Below are positions 27,435 to 39,483 of a stretch of DNA of 64,000 nucleotides, in pieces. Positions within the stretch are counted from its first letter, which is position 1. Each line of letters starts with the position of its first letter. The DNA is from Amaranthus tricolor (lineage: Eukaryota; Streptophyta; Magnoliopsida; Caryophyllales; Amaranthaceae). The notes under the pieces are model-generated. The model had not been told where the DNA came from, searched no databases, and saw nothing but the letters and a program-made list of their open reading frames with translations. The stretch lies in contig NC_080061.1 in the NCBI RefSeq assembly GCF_026212465.1, positions 19,660,804 to 19,724,803 on the forward strand, read 5' to 3'. Made by a program: the position numbers and the translations under genes.

Positions 27435-30400
27435 ATGACAAACGATCGTTCTTGGATGTATGGAAGCATTGAATCGTCGGAATTTATTGATGGCGTATTA
27501 GAATTTTGTAGTATTGCGGTTGAACATCAAGTTAGGACGGGGGGAGTTGGTTTTTATTGCCCATGTGTCAGTTGTGGCAATGTATCAAAGGTAGATAGTG
27601 TTGATATCCTTAGGGAGCACATACTTCGACGTGGGTTTAGGCCTCAATATCATGCTTGGGTTTGGCATGGTGAGGAGGGAGTTTACAAAGAGAAAAGTGT
27701 TGTTGAGGACGTCAATAATGTGGCCGATGTTAATGAGGATGTAGTAGATCATGTTGATGGGTATGAGACAGATGAAGAGAATGTCGATGAGGATGTGGAT
27801 CGCGTTGATGAGATGATGGAGGGAGTCGAGGATGAGTTAGGAAAATGTCCTCGTGTTTTTGACTTGTTGACAGAGGCTTATCAAAAGCCTTTGTACCCTG
27901 GATGTACAAAGTTCACCAAACTAACAGCAGTGTTGACAATTTTCAACATTAAGTCAAAGTTCAATTGGAGTGACGCTAGTTTCACAATGTTATTAGAAGC
28001 GTTAGGAGAGATGCTTCCTGAGGGAAATGAACTTCCAAAGTCGACATATTATGCCAAAAAGCTCATGTGTCCTTTCGGCTTAGAGTACTAGAAGATTCAT
28101 GCATGTCCGAATGATTGTGTGTTGTATCGGAATGAAAACGAGAACTTAGAAGAGTGTCCTAGGTGTGGGTTATCGCGCTACAAGCGTAAAGGGGCTCGGG
28201 ATGCTAAAGGGCCCCCGGCTAAGGTATTGTGGTATCTTCCAATAATACCTAGATTCAAGCGCTTGTTTTCTATAAAGAAAGATGCGTTAAATTTGAGGTG
28301 GCATGCAGATAGGGTGAAGAAAGGTCACTTGCTCACACATCCATCTGATTCTCTGGAGTGGAAGAGTATTGATAGGTTGCATAAGACTTTTGGGGATGAA
28401 GTTCGTAATTTAAGGCTCGGACTGTGTACGGATGGAATGAATCCGTTCGGCAATCTTAGTTCTCAACATAGTACTTGGCCGGTACTTTTAGTGATCTATA
28501 ATTTGCCACCTTGGTTGTGTATGAAGCGTAAGTACATAATGCTTTCGCTTCTTATCTCGGGTCCTAAACAACCTGGCAATGACATAGATGTGTATCTTGC
28601 ACCTCTCGTTGAGGATTTGAGAAAGATGTGGGATGAAGGCGTTTCAGTGTTTGATGCATATGCTAATGAGGAGTTCACCTGGCGTGCAATGCTTTTATGC
28701 ACCGTTAATGATTTTCCAGCATATGGCAACTTATCGGGGTATAAGAACAAAGGGAAGAAAGCATGCCCGATATGTATCGATGACATGGAATCCACGTGGA
28801 TTCCTAAGTGCAAACACGTATTCATGCACCATCGAAAGTTCCTCCCACGAGACCACCAATATCGTAAGAAGAAGAAGTTGTTCAATGGGGAGGTTGAGGA
28901 CCGTGTAGCTCGTCGACCGTTGACCGGTTATGAGGTTTATGAACAGGTTAAGGGAGTTGAGACTGTATTTGGTAAAACGGGGCAAGTGCAAGGAGGTGAA
29001 GGCCGATTATGGAAAAAAGAATCAATCTTTTGGAAGCTTCCATATTGGAGAGATCTACAGGTTAGGCATTGTCTTGACGTTATGCATATAGAGAAAAATG
29101 TATGCGATGCCATACTCGGGACTCTCATGAACATTCCGGGTAAGACAAAAGATGTTAGGGCCGTGCGAGATTGGTTTGAATGTAAGGGTCTTCGTCCGGA
29201 GTTGTGGGCACATGTTAAGGTGAGTAAGAAAAGAAATAGAGCTGATGATGAAGTTGGTGGCAGTAAGAAGAAGATGCTTAATGACAAAGTTTATTTGCCT
29301 CCAGCTTGCTACACATTGTCCAAAGCAGAGAAGCGGACATTTTGTGAGTGTTTGTATGGCATTAAGGTTTCGTCTGGGTACTCATCCAACATGAAGAGAT
29401 TTGTTAGCCTAAATGGTGAGCTGAAGTTGGGAAGCATGAAATCTCACGATTGCCATGTAATGATGCAAGTGTTCTTACCAATTGCAATCCGTGGAATACT
29501 GCCAAAACATGTGAGATATGCTATTACCGAGCTATGTTCGTTCTTCAACACAATTTGTAGTAAAGTTCTTGATCCCTTTAAACTTGATGCACTTCAACTC
29601 GACGTGATTGTAACTTTATGCAAGTTTGAGATGTATTTTCCACCTTCTTTCTTTGACATAATGGTTCATCTTATTGTCCATCTCATTCGTGAGATCAAAC
29701 TTTTGGGTCCAGTTTTTTTAAGGTGGTGTTATCCTTTTGAAAGACACATGGGTGTTTTACAAAACAAGGTGAGGAATCCAGCACAACCCGAGGGGATTAT
29801 GATTCAAGGCACTGTGAGCGATGAGATTAGTAACTTTATAACCGAGTATTTGGCCATGGCAAAGCCTATTGGACTTCCCACCTCTAGACATGAAGGAAGG
29901 CTTGAGGGAAAAGGAACAATTGGCTCCAAATCGGTCACACCTCCTCGAGAAAGCCTTCTACAAGCACACTTGTATGTGTTGCATCATATTCCGGAAGTTC
30001 ATCCTTTTTTGAGTGAGCATTTTGATATATTGCGCGCAAAACATCCTTCTAAAGGGGATAGGGCATTGATGCAGTTGCATAACAAGACGTTTATTAATTA
30101 GTTTCATAATCGAGTAATATGCGAAGAACTCAAGGGTGTATCCGAAATTGTTAAGTGGTTAGCTTTTGGTCCTCGTGATGATGTCAACAAATATGAGGGT
30201 TACGATGTCAATGGCTTCACATTTTGGACTGAGGGTCAAGACAAGAAGTCATCGTATCTACAGAATAGTGGGGTTTCTATTTTGGCGTCATCTACATTTT
30301 ACGCGAGTGCGAAGGATCAAGCGCCGGTTGATGCTAAATTGGTATACTATGGGTGGGTACATGAAATATGGGAGCTTGACTACTCTACTTTCAATATTGG

Positions 30401-30758
30401 TCTTTTCAAATGTAAGTGGGTAGATAATAATCGACGATGCATAAAAAATGACGACCCTTGTGGATTCACTCTTGTAGACTTAGCTCGTTTGCGTGATAGT
30501 GAGGAGCCATTCATACTAGCCACACAAGCCAAGCAAGTATTCTACATTGTAGACCCGTCTGATAAAAAATGGTCTATTGTTGTACCGGGAAAAAGAAGCA
30601 TTCTTGGTATAGGTGATGTTGAGGATGAGGAAGAATATGAAGCTTTTGAAGACTCCCCTCCCTTTATCAATCCAATATCAGTGGATCAAGATGATGTAGA
30701 TGATGAAGATGTTGGTTATATGCGTGTAGATCACACGGAAGGAATACATTTGAATTAA
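27435..30758 (+). pseudogene. CACTA tnp2-type transposase (TnpD-like), two in-frame TAG codons
   Basis: One continuous frame of 1108 codons from ATG 27435 (MTNDRSWMYG) to TAA 30758, broken only by TAG at codon 219 (28089-28091) and codon 889 (30099-30101). Domains: transposase-associated N-terminal domain (about 5-80, FYCPCVSCGN); an acidic linker; the tnp2 transposase core (from about 230 on, with LCTDGMNPF, Asp333, and PGNDIDVYL, Asp383 and Asp385); a DUF4218-like region (about 620-800, VYLPPACYTL to YPFERHMG); and a DUF4216-like region (about 965-1010, YYGWVHEIWELDY). This enzyme cuts CACTA ends. No frameshift is visible over 3.3 kb, so loss is recent. At 889 the context FIN-stop-FHNRV suggests a former Trp. 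A spliced origin of the breaks is unlikely, as no GT-AG pair frames either one. Confidence 0.9.
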
Positions 30759-30968
30759 GTGATTCACAAGGTATGAATTTAAAGTTTTTAAAAGTTTTTT
30801 TTGGCACTTGGTTTGTTTTGCATGAAACTTTGCACAGAACACTTATTTGTTATATATTATTGTGTTGAACGTACGTATTAGAATTGTAAATCATAGTCAT
30901 ATTCTTAATATTACTTAGCTTATGTTCTAATATATTTCTATTCATACTCTTTCAGGTACTGATATATA

Positions 30969-32076
30969 ATGCATCTATTCAGAGATGAAATTGTCCCCGA
31001 GATTGAGACCTCGGATAATGAGCATCGTAGTTACGACAGTGAAGAGGACCAAATTGTGAGATTCGAGCGTATGGCTGAAGACGCTCCACCTCTAGACAAT
31101 AATTTTGAGACTGAAGACGCCCCACCAATGGATGCTTCCACTACCAGTAAGAAAAGAAAAGGGCGAGGTCCTACGAAAAACCTCAAAGTCACAGAACCAA
31201 TGCATTTGGAATACAATGCATTGGGTCAACCCTGCGGAAAATGGCGTAGGCAATATGGAAAACAAGTGGGCCTATGTATCCGCAAGATTTCCATATTGCA
31301 CGCATTGAACGAGGTTCCAGAGGGTTTGAAAAACTCTCTATGGAATGATACTGTGGTAAGCAACTTTACTATTTTTACTCATTTAGTTTCATTTTAAAAT
31401 TAATTTAATTGATAGTAACAAATATAAATTTTTTTTGTAGAATCTTTTCCACATCGAGAGCGATGAGGACAAGAAGAATGTGTTTCTTTCAGCTGTTGCT
31501 GAAAGATTCAGAGATTTCAAATCCAAGCTAGTAACTGGCTGGATTACGAAGACCCGTGCCCGTACGGCCAAAAAGGTCAAAACGGGAAACGAAGGTGGAG
31601 AGCAAGCACCTTCGAAGATGCCCTACGAAATATGGGGTCACATATCGAAGAGGGATTGGGAGGCCTTTGTTGCCAAATGAACAACTCCCATAGAAGTTGT
31701 AAGTATTTCATATTATATTATAGTTTACCAATTTGAATTTACTTCTTTTGATTCAGTCATTAAACTAATACATGACATTCGATTTCTATTGATTAATTAG
31801 GAAAAGCGTGGTAAAGCTTCTGATTCTGCAAGCAAAAGGAAGTTTTACCATCGCTTAGGCCAGAAAACGTACGATGAGGTCCGAAAAGAGTGGGTGGATG
31901 CGGGTTTATACCTCAATCAAAGTTCATCCACACCCTCATCTACGACTACCTCCGCATCCGTACATACTCTTGCTGGAGATCGGATGCGTGATTGGTATTG
32001 CGGGCTTCATTCCCGAGATGCAAGTGGTAAATTTACCATTAATGATCCGGGAACGAAGAAGGTTGCTGATGCTGTG
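30969..32076 (+). pseudogene. TnpA-like CACTA gene (Ptta/En/Spm domain), three exons visible
   Basis: Exons: 30969-31355 (MHLFRDEIVPEIET), 31441-31698 and 31801-32076, all with GT-AG borders and a shared phase. The N-terminus is acidic, followed by a basic KKRKGRGPTK stretch; exons 1-3 contain the Ptta/En/Spm plant transposase domain (PF03004 type; GKWRRQYGKQVGLCIR, YEIWGHISKRDWEAFVAK, FYHRLGQKTYDEVRKEW). TnpA-type proteins bind the subterminal repeats. A TGA at 31678-31680 breaks exon 2 where relatives usually have Arg. Exon 3 is followed by GTGAGT at 32077, and 50 bp into that intron the gypsy array begins, so later exons lie beyond the window. A donor-like GTATG near 30772 and acceptor near 30956 suggest a leader intron joined to the upstream gene, as in En/Spm alternative splicing. 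Confidence 0.82.
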
Positions 32077-32126
32077 GTGAGTTTTGAAATTATTAAGTAT
32101 ATTCTTCATTTGTTCTGTACTCTTTG

Positions 32127-34776
32127 TGTAGCAGGAGCGGCACTCTCGTTACATAATTAACATTAATAATTATACTTAAGATAATTAATGCGGAAGTGTA
32201 AAACGCCGAACTGCTAAAAACCATTTGAAATAAAAAAAATGTTCAAAACATAAGTAAAAATATATCTTACAACTGAGAAAATATAAAATAAGGTTTACTT
32301 AAATACGAAAAAAAACATAAGTACAATATAGTCATCAAGTAAAATCATTGAAGCTAAGTCCTCGATAGAATAATTAAAGTTGCGGCCTGGATCGAAACCT
32401 GAGCTAATTTTTTTTCCTGCAAAATACTGTCATCCATAATACGGATGACAGCCGATTAAATCGGTCAGCGATAAAGCCGAGTACAATTTTCTCAATAAGC
32501 TTATGATGCGATAGTTAAATCATGCTTACAAAATAATCATCAAGCACAATATAGAAGGTTATTACTCATTATTGACCTTTACTAAGCCATTAAGTTACAT
32601 TCTCAATACTTGTAGAAGTTCATTACTGCTACTAAATACTTGGTAACCTTAATGCTTATTTAATCAAGTTCAATTAAGCCTCATAGCTTTACCATCATAG
32701 CACATCACAAGATCACAACAATAATGACAACTGATATATGTAAGGGTCTGGTTAGGTGAGGACCGTAGTCCTAATTCCTAAATGTGGTGGGAGTCGTCAC
32801 TCCTCTCAATACTGTTATGCTCGAGACTTCACAGGATGGGTTTTTCTCGGACCCCCTGTCTGACACCGCATTTTACGTGCCGGCTAACACGGACGCCGGG
32901 ATTTTACATGCCGGTCCATGGTTCGACGTTACCTTACTATCAGAGTCATACAATCAATATCATGCAATATCAAACAAGACTCTAAACCGAAATAGTTTAC
33001 ATTCTTATAAGTCAAACTTCCACTAGTCAAATTTTTGACAATTCTACCCTTTTAGTAGAAACAAATTACTAGTATCTAATAAATTAATATTTAATTAAAT
33101 AACAAATTTTCGTAGCTATACTAAGATTCCTGAGGCTAAACTAAGTCATTATTGTGTCATAAATAATCATAACAGTCAAGGGTAATATTTCTAAGTACTT
33201 AATAACATATTTTATCAAATAACCAGTAAAATAGTAAAACGGATCTATCATCACTATAAAAATAACATAATCCGACAAATTATTAAGGGTCCAAAATCTA
33301 TATGAAATGAGTTTTCAAGAAAAACAATGCTAAGCATTTTAACAAATTTGTTTGACTATTTTACCGATAAACCGATTAATAATTCTTTATAATTACTTGA
33401 GTCCAACAAAAAAATATCAAAACACCAAGATGATATGAAATCATTTTAAACACATAAGTTTATTTAACTAGTAAAATTAATATATATCTATATTATCATA
33501 TTAATCAAAAATTTCCATATATATGACTTTTTTTTTTTGAGTGTCCCAAAAGTATTATTGTTTTGACGAAAATATCACTAAACTGGATATAACTTTAATA
33601 TTACCATATAAAGTTTAAATGACTAAAATAAAATCATGTTGATCATGCTTTTATATTATCGAGTAACCATAAATAAATATCACATAACGAGAGAGTTAAG
33701 AAAATGTGTACCATTTTCCTCCGAAGGTGGTGCTAAACCAAGTAAGAGAATAATAATAGAAAAATAAGAACTTAAGGAAATAAGTTCCAAAAGAAAGTCT
33801 TCAAGGTTCCAAGCTTCAAAGAAGTAGATCTTCAATTACCCAAAAGAAAAAGATATCCAAGCTCCAAAAGATAATACTTGACTTTTTAAAAGTTGATGAT
33901 TATCGGCTTAAGAAGTGATAAGATCAAGCTCCATCTTCATTTGATTCTTCAACAAATAAAAAGGGTATAAAGTTAGTAAGATGTTAATGAAGTGAAGATA
34001 TAAGAAAGAATGGTAGAAAGATTTGATGATGGGGGTGTAAGTGATCTCATGGCTAAGGAGGGGTATTTATAATGGGTTTTGGGCAACTTTTTAGTTCATA
34101 AGATTGTATGAAAAAGAAGGTTAACTTGTGTAAGTAATTTAGAGTGTGTAAGTGAATGTGTAAGAGTTGGAGTGTGTAAGTGGATGTGTAAGAATTTGGA
34201 GTGTAGAAGAAGGTTAACTTGTGTAAGGAAATGGTGATAGCTTGTGTAAGTGATGAACATTATGGATTGATGTAGAAAGAATTTTGATTCATCAAATTTT
34301 TGTTCTAGTTTATGCTAGTGAAATGTTTTAGATTAATGGGAAAGTATGATTAAGGTTTGATTATGAAAATATGAAAGTTTACTTAGAAAATTTTAGTTAA
34401 AACTATACTTAAAGTTAATAAAAAAATATAGTTAATTTTTAGGTATAAAATAATTAAATCAAAGTTTTAAAGTTAAAATGATAAGTAGTAAAGTTAGTTT
34501 AAGGAAACGAAATTGAAACGTAACGTTTTAATAAAACCGTAAATATAATATTAAAATTTTACTTTTTGTAGTATAAAATAATAAAATAATATTTTAGTGC
34601 TTATAAAGAAATTTAAGAATATAAATATATTTTTAAGTTTAATATTTGGAAAAAATTACAAAAATCGGAATAAGGTTTAGGAATTAAAGGTGATTTGAAT
34701 TAGATAACCAAAGGATTAGGAATTCGAAAAGAAATTTCGGAAGAAGATTAAGATTAAGAAATTTGAGCCTGTTACA
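32127..34776 (-). repeat. Array LTR1, 2650 bp (outermost, 3' LTR of unit 1)
   Basis: On the plus strand it runs TGTAGCAGG to CCTGTTACA, a 9-bp near-perfect inverted terminal pair. It differs from the other LTRs by C at 32911 (all others T at the same offset) and shares A at offset 1352 with LTR2 and LTR4. It contains a double hairpin at 32427-32464 and a GC-rich block at about 32743-32935. Confidence 0.96.
32427..32464 (-). other. Back-to-back hairpins in the LTR, near its 3' end
   Basis: CTGTCATCC, 7-nt loop, GGATGACAG (perfect 9-bp stem, 32427-32451), followed directly by CCGATTAAATCGG (6-bp stem, 32452-32464). In element orientation they lie about 310-350 bp from the LTR 3' end, so probably in the transcript leader. 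The diverged relict near 20990 keeps the order but not the stem. Identical copies sit at the same offset in LTR2-LTR5. Confidence 0.7.
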
Positions 34777-34793
34777 ACTCTTTCCCCCTTTAG
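34777..34793 (-). other. Polypurine tract, unit 1
   Basis: On the minus strand CTAAAGGGGGAAAGAGT sits directly before the 3' LTR. It primes plus-strand DNA synthesis. Equivalent sites: 42134-42150, 49491-49507, 56850-56866. Confidence 0.9.
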
Positions 34794-34810
34794 ATAGTTT
34801 CGTCCCGAAA

Positions 34811-37800
34811 CTAGGACTTACCAAAAAGGTTAGGATAACGCTCTCTCATGTCGACTTCTTTTTCCCAAGTCGCCTCTTCAACCCCGTGGTTTGACCACAA
34901 AACCTTGACCAATGGAATCCTCGAATTTCTCAACTCTTTTACCCGGGTATCTAAGATCCTGATTGGTCGTTCCTCATACACCAAAGACTCTTCAATCAAA
35001 AGCGGCTCGTGAGCTAGAACATGAGACGGATCATGAACATACTTCCTCAACTGTGAAACATGGAACACATTATGAACTTTTGCTAAACTTGGAGGTAAAG
35101 CCAACTCATAAGAAACTTCCTCGACTCTCCTTAGGATCTCAAAAGGTCCAATAAATTTTGGACTCAACTTTCCTCGAACTCCAAAACGCTGGACACCTCT
35201 TGTAGGTGAAACCTTTAGGAAAACCTTGTCGCCAACCTCAAATTGCAACATCTTTCGACGATTATCAGCATAACTCTTTTGTCGGCTCTGTGCTGCTCTC
35301 ATGTTCTGTTGAACAATCTTCAACGCATCAATGGATTCCTGAATCACATCTGGACCTTCGGGAATGGTCCTATCCATCAAATCCCAACACAAAGGTACTC
35401 GACACTTCCTTCCATAAAGAGCTTCATACGGTGCCATCCTAATACTAGATTGGAAACTGTTGTTGTAGGCGAACTCCACCATCGGTAATTTATCTTCCCA
35501 AGAACCCTCAAAGTCCAACACACAACATCTCAAAAGATCCTCTAAAGTCTGAATAGTTCTCTCAGTCTGACCATCAGTCGCAGGATGAAAAGCAGTACTC
35601 AAGCACAACTTACTCCCAAAAGCTTCCTGCAACTTTTCCCAAAACCTCGATAAAAACTTCGGATCCCTATCAGAAACAATAGTCCTCGGAACACCATGAA
35701 GTCTGACAATCTCTCGGACATAGGCATCTGCTAATTGCTTAGCCCCCCAAGTATTCTTCATTGGCACAAATCTAGCGACCTTGGTCAATCTATCAACAAT
35801 GACCCAAATAACATCATTCCCTCGCTGGGTCCTTGGCAGCCCTACCACAAAGTCCATAGAAATCGAGTCCCACTTCCAATCTGGGACAGGCAACGGTTGA
35901 AGCAACCCTGAACTCTTTTGTCTCTCGAACTTTACCCTCTGGCAGACTAGGCACTTAGACACAAAATCAGAGACATCTTTCCTTAGACCTTTCCACCAAA
36001 ATATCTCTCTTATCTCCTCAATCATCTTATCTCGACCTGGATGCAAATGAAATAAACTTTGATGACCTTCCTTCAAAATCTCAATCTTCAATTCAAATTG
36101 ATTTGGAACACACAATCTACCGTTCATCCTCAACTCTCCTCTTTCTCCTAACTCAAAAGCATCAGTCTCATTTTTCTCAACTCTATGGATCAACTCAACA
36201 ATCTCTGGATCCTCAAGTTGTGCCTCAATTATACGATCAAACAAAGTGGGTTGTATAGTCATTGCTCCCAAATACTGACCAACCTCGTGTCGACTACAAA
36301 TCTCTAATCTCAAACTCTGCATCTCACGATACAACTCCCATGGTACAGACATAATGGCATTCACAGACACTCTCGGTCTCCTACTTAAGGCATCAGCTAC
36401 CTTATTCGCTTTTCCAGGGTGGTACACAATTTCAAGATCATAATCCTTAATAACCTCAAGCCACCGCCTTTGGCGCATGTTCAATTCTTTTTGGTTGAAG
36501 ACATACCTCAAATTTTGATGATCAGTGTAGATCTTACACGGTAACCCATACAAATAATGTCTCCACAACTTCAAAGCAAAGATCACTGCAGCAAGTTCAA
36601 TGTCATGCACGGGGTAATTCACCTCATGTGGCCTTAACTGCCTCGATGCATAAGCTATGACCTTTCCTTCTTGCATAAGTACACAACCTAAACCTTCGAA
36701 TGAAGCATCACAATAGACCTCGAATGGCTTGCTACAATCAGGCATTGCTAAAACAGGGGCAGTAGTAAGTCTTTTCTTTAATTCCTCGAAAGCAATTGTG
36801 TGCCTCTCATTCCACTGAAATCGTATCCCTTTCTTCAACAGCTTAAACATGGGACGAGCAACCTTAGAAAAGTTTTCAACATATTTCCTATAGTACCCAG
36901 CTAATCCCAAAAAGCTCCGAACTTCAGTCACATTTCTAGGAATCGGCTAGTCCGTTATTGCTTTAATCTTCTCAGGATCTACAGAAATTCCACCCTTAGA
37001 CACCATATGACCTAGAAAAGAAATTTCCTCAAGCCAAAACTCACACTTACTAAACTTCCCATACAATTTCTCCTTTCTCAAAAGCTCCAGAATCATTCTC
37101 AAGTGTTCTTCATGTTCTTCCCTACTCCTTGAATATACCAAAATATCATCGATAAAAACAACCACGAATTTATCCAAATAAGGACGAAGATACCTCTGCA
37201 TCAAATCCATAAAAGCTGCAGGTGCATTTGTTAACCCAAATGGCATCACCAAAAACTCATAATGTCCATATCGGGTCCGAAATGCTGTTTTAGAAACATC
37301 CTCCTTGGCTATCCTCAATTGATGATATCCAGACCTTAAATCAATCTTCGAGAACACACCTGAGCGCCTCTTAGCTGATCAAACAAATCATCTATCCTGG
37401 GCAAAGGGTAACGATTCTTAATGGTGATCTTATTAATCTCCCTATAATCAATACACAATCTCATCGTTCCATCCTTCTTCTTCACAAACAGAACAGGGGC
37501 TCCCCAGGGTGACACACTAGGTCGGATAAAACCTTTCTCCAATAACTCATCTAATTGCTTTTTCAATTCGGCTAACTCAGCTGGAGCAAAACGGTACGGA
37601 GTCCTAGAGATAGGGGTAGCATCAGGAATTAGATCTATATGAAAGTCAACCTCTCTCCTTGGAGGTAAACCAGGTAGATCCTCAGGGAAAACATCAGGGT
37701 AATCACAAACAATTGGGGTTTCCTCAAGACTTAACTTGATTTTCTCCTCACTACTAGCAATAAAACACAAATATCCCTTATCTCCATGTTTAATCATCTC

Positions 37801-39150
37801 AATGGCTTGAACTGCAGAAATGGTCTGAATGGGAAACACAGAATTCTTCCTAATCAAACATTCTCCACCTGGAGCCTTAACCCGAACGATCTTCTCTTTA
37901 CACAAAATCTCCGCATGATGACGTCCCAACCAGTCCATCCCCAAAATAATATCATATGTACCCAACTCAAACACTATTAAATCGGCAGGTAGATGGTTGT
38001 CCGAAATCTTAAGTGGGAAATTAGGAAAGATACGGTCACACAGGAATGGTGAACCGTCAGGTAATAGAATTTGGAGATTAAATTTTTGAGGTTCAAGAGA
38101 GATAGAGGATTTATGAAGGAAAGAAGAAGAGATAAAAGATCGGTCAGCTCCTGAATCAAAAAGAATATGAGCCAAAGAGTCTCCTACGACAAAGTGACCA
38201 GAAATGACCTTACCCTCAAACGCCTGATGAAGATTGTCTACATGGTTGCTAATAGCGTGCAAACCGGCAATCCTCCTAGCTGCAATACTCTGAACATTTC
38301 CCGAAGAACTAGGAGCTCCATAATTACCAGTACTACTAGCTCCCAACTGGATCCCTTCTCGGCAGTTAGTGGAAACATGACCCTCCTTTTTGCATTTGAA
38401 GCAGATGATCTTCCCAGTGCATGAACGACCTCGGTGATCCTTACCACATAAGCGACACTTCCAAACTGTGACTCTTGTTGAAGTGGTTGGTTGGAACGGC
38501 TTGCGATCCCAATTGGTCGGCTTCTTGTTCCTGTTGTTGTTGCCTCCACTAAATTTTCTTTTGTTGGTGTTGTCCTCCTTGTCAAGGATCCTCTCATACT
38601 CAAGCGCTCGATCGTAGAGATCTCGGAAGTCAGAATACTTCCCAATCCCCTTTTGGATCTTAAGATTAAGACCCTCAAAGAAGTGGGATGCACGAACACT
38701 TTCTTTGCTTACAATGTCAGAAGCAAATCGAGACAGCTCATTGAACTTATAACTGTACTCAATCACGGTCATAAGACCCTGACGAAGATGTAAGAACTCA
38801 TTCTCCTTTTTCCGTTGGAGTGATGGAGGATAGAATTGTTGACGAAGAGTTATAAGGAAATCATCCCAAAAGGTATCAGTCATAGTGGCCTTGATAGAAC
38901 GCCACCATAACTCTGCTGGACCAGATAGGTAGAAGGAAGCCAGCTTTACTTTTAGGTGTGCTGGACAGTTAATGACCTCTAAAAGTTTCTCCATCTCTGC
39001 GAGCCAATTTTCGAAGCGAACCGGATCAGCTTCTCCGTTGTATTGCGGCGGTCGATGATATGCCATATTCTTAAAGTATTTCCCGTCGTCATTGGCCTCT
39101 TGAGCCTGATTCTCCATGAGGGTGATCAGTCGCTCATTTGTCCTTTCCAT
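34811..39150 (-). pseudogene. Gypsy gag-pol, unit 1: one 2-bp frameshift and one TAG
   Basis: A single gag-pol frame, about 1445 codons from ATG 39150 ([10 protein letters not shown]). Codons before it are also open for about 24 residues, down to an acceptor-like TTTTTTTTAG, so the true N-terminus may be upstream. Gag has a retrotransposon-gag core (about 40-190), a shortened knuckle (C232 to C244) and a CCHC knuckle (C250, C253, H258, C263). Protease DSGA is at 332-335. Reverse transcriptase spans about 540-720 with FIDD at 665-668. RNase H follows (about 808-930; YCDAS and TDHQN). Integrase has HHCC and a DD35E triad (about D1099, D1160, E1196). The end has a chromodomain-like stretch (VKVLWSNHGVEEATWEKE). 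Breaks: (AC)3 instead of (AC)2 at 37354-37359 shifts frame after codon 598, and TAG at 36947-36949 is codon 734. Confidence 0.95.
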
Positions 39151-39469
39151 CCGAGCTAGTTGTGCTTCTAGCTCTCGAACTCTAGCTTCGTGATCAGATG
39201 AAGTTACGCCATTTCTTACCTAAAAAAAATTTTTAAACATGTGATTGACTTTCACATTAACTTAATTAATCTGGCACGTAATTTTACACATAGTCACATA
39301 AGCACATAGAAAACAAATAGAATTTTTAGGAAGACTTGTTTTGAAAATCATTTGAAATTCTTTTCTTTTTTTCTTCTTTTTTTTTTTTAATTTATATATA
39401 TGTATTTTTTTTTAGTCAGCTATCGAGCCTTTCACATGGAACTAAAATTCCAAGATTCGAGTAACTTTA

Positions 39470-39481
39470 GCTCTGATACCA
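39470..39481 (-). other. Primer-binding site, unit 1 (tRNA-iMet)
   Basis: TGGTATCAGAGC on the minus strand, two bases after the LTR end; the classic complement of initiator methionine tRNA in plant LTR elements. Confidence 0.95.
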
Positions 39482-39483
39482 CG

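Larger units (their letters stand above)
25595..32126 (+). mobile_element. Autonomous-type CACTA transposon, left part up to the gypsy array
   Basis: The left terminus CACTAGTGGAAAAAATTG lies at 25595. The trinucleotide TAA just before it (25592-25594) is the expected 3-bp target copy; its partner lies outside the window. Inverted subterminal repeats follow, then a tnp2-type transposase and a TnpA-like gene, the two genes of En/Spm elements. The element interrupts a gypsy LTR and is itself interrupted at 32127 by a tandem gypsy array, so its right part is beyond 64000. Confidence 0.92.

Noticed and set aside
32784..33026. Plus-strand open frame of 80 codons in each LTR
   Set aside because: It recurs only because the LTRs are copies; it is antisense to the element and not kept in the diverged relict.
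36947..36949. TAG in gag-pol as programmed readthrough
   Set aside because: Readthrough in retroelements lies at the gag-pol border. Here the stop is between RT and RNase H, and three units also carry a frameshift, so simple loss of function is likelier.
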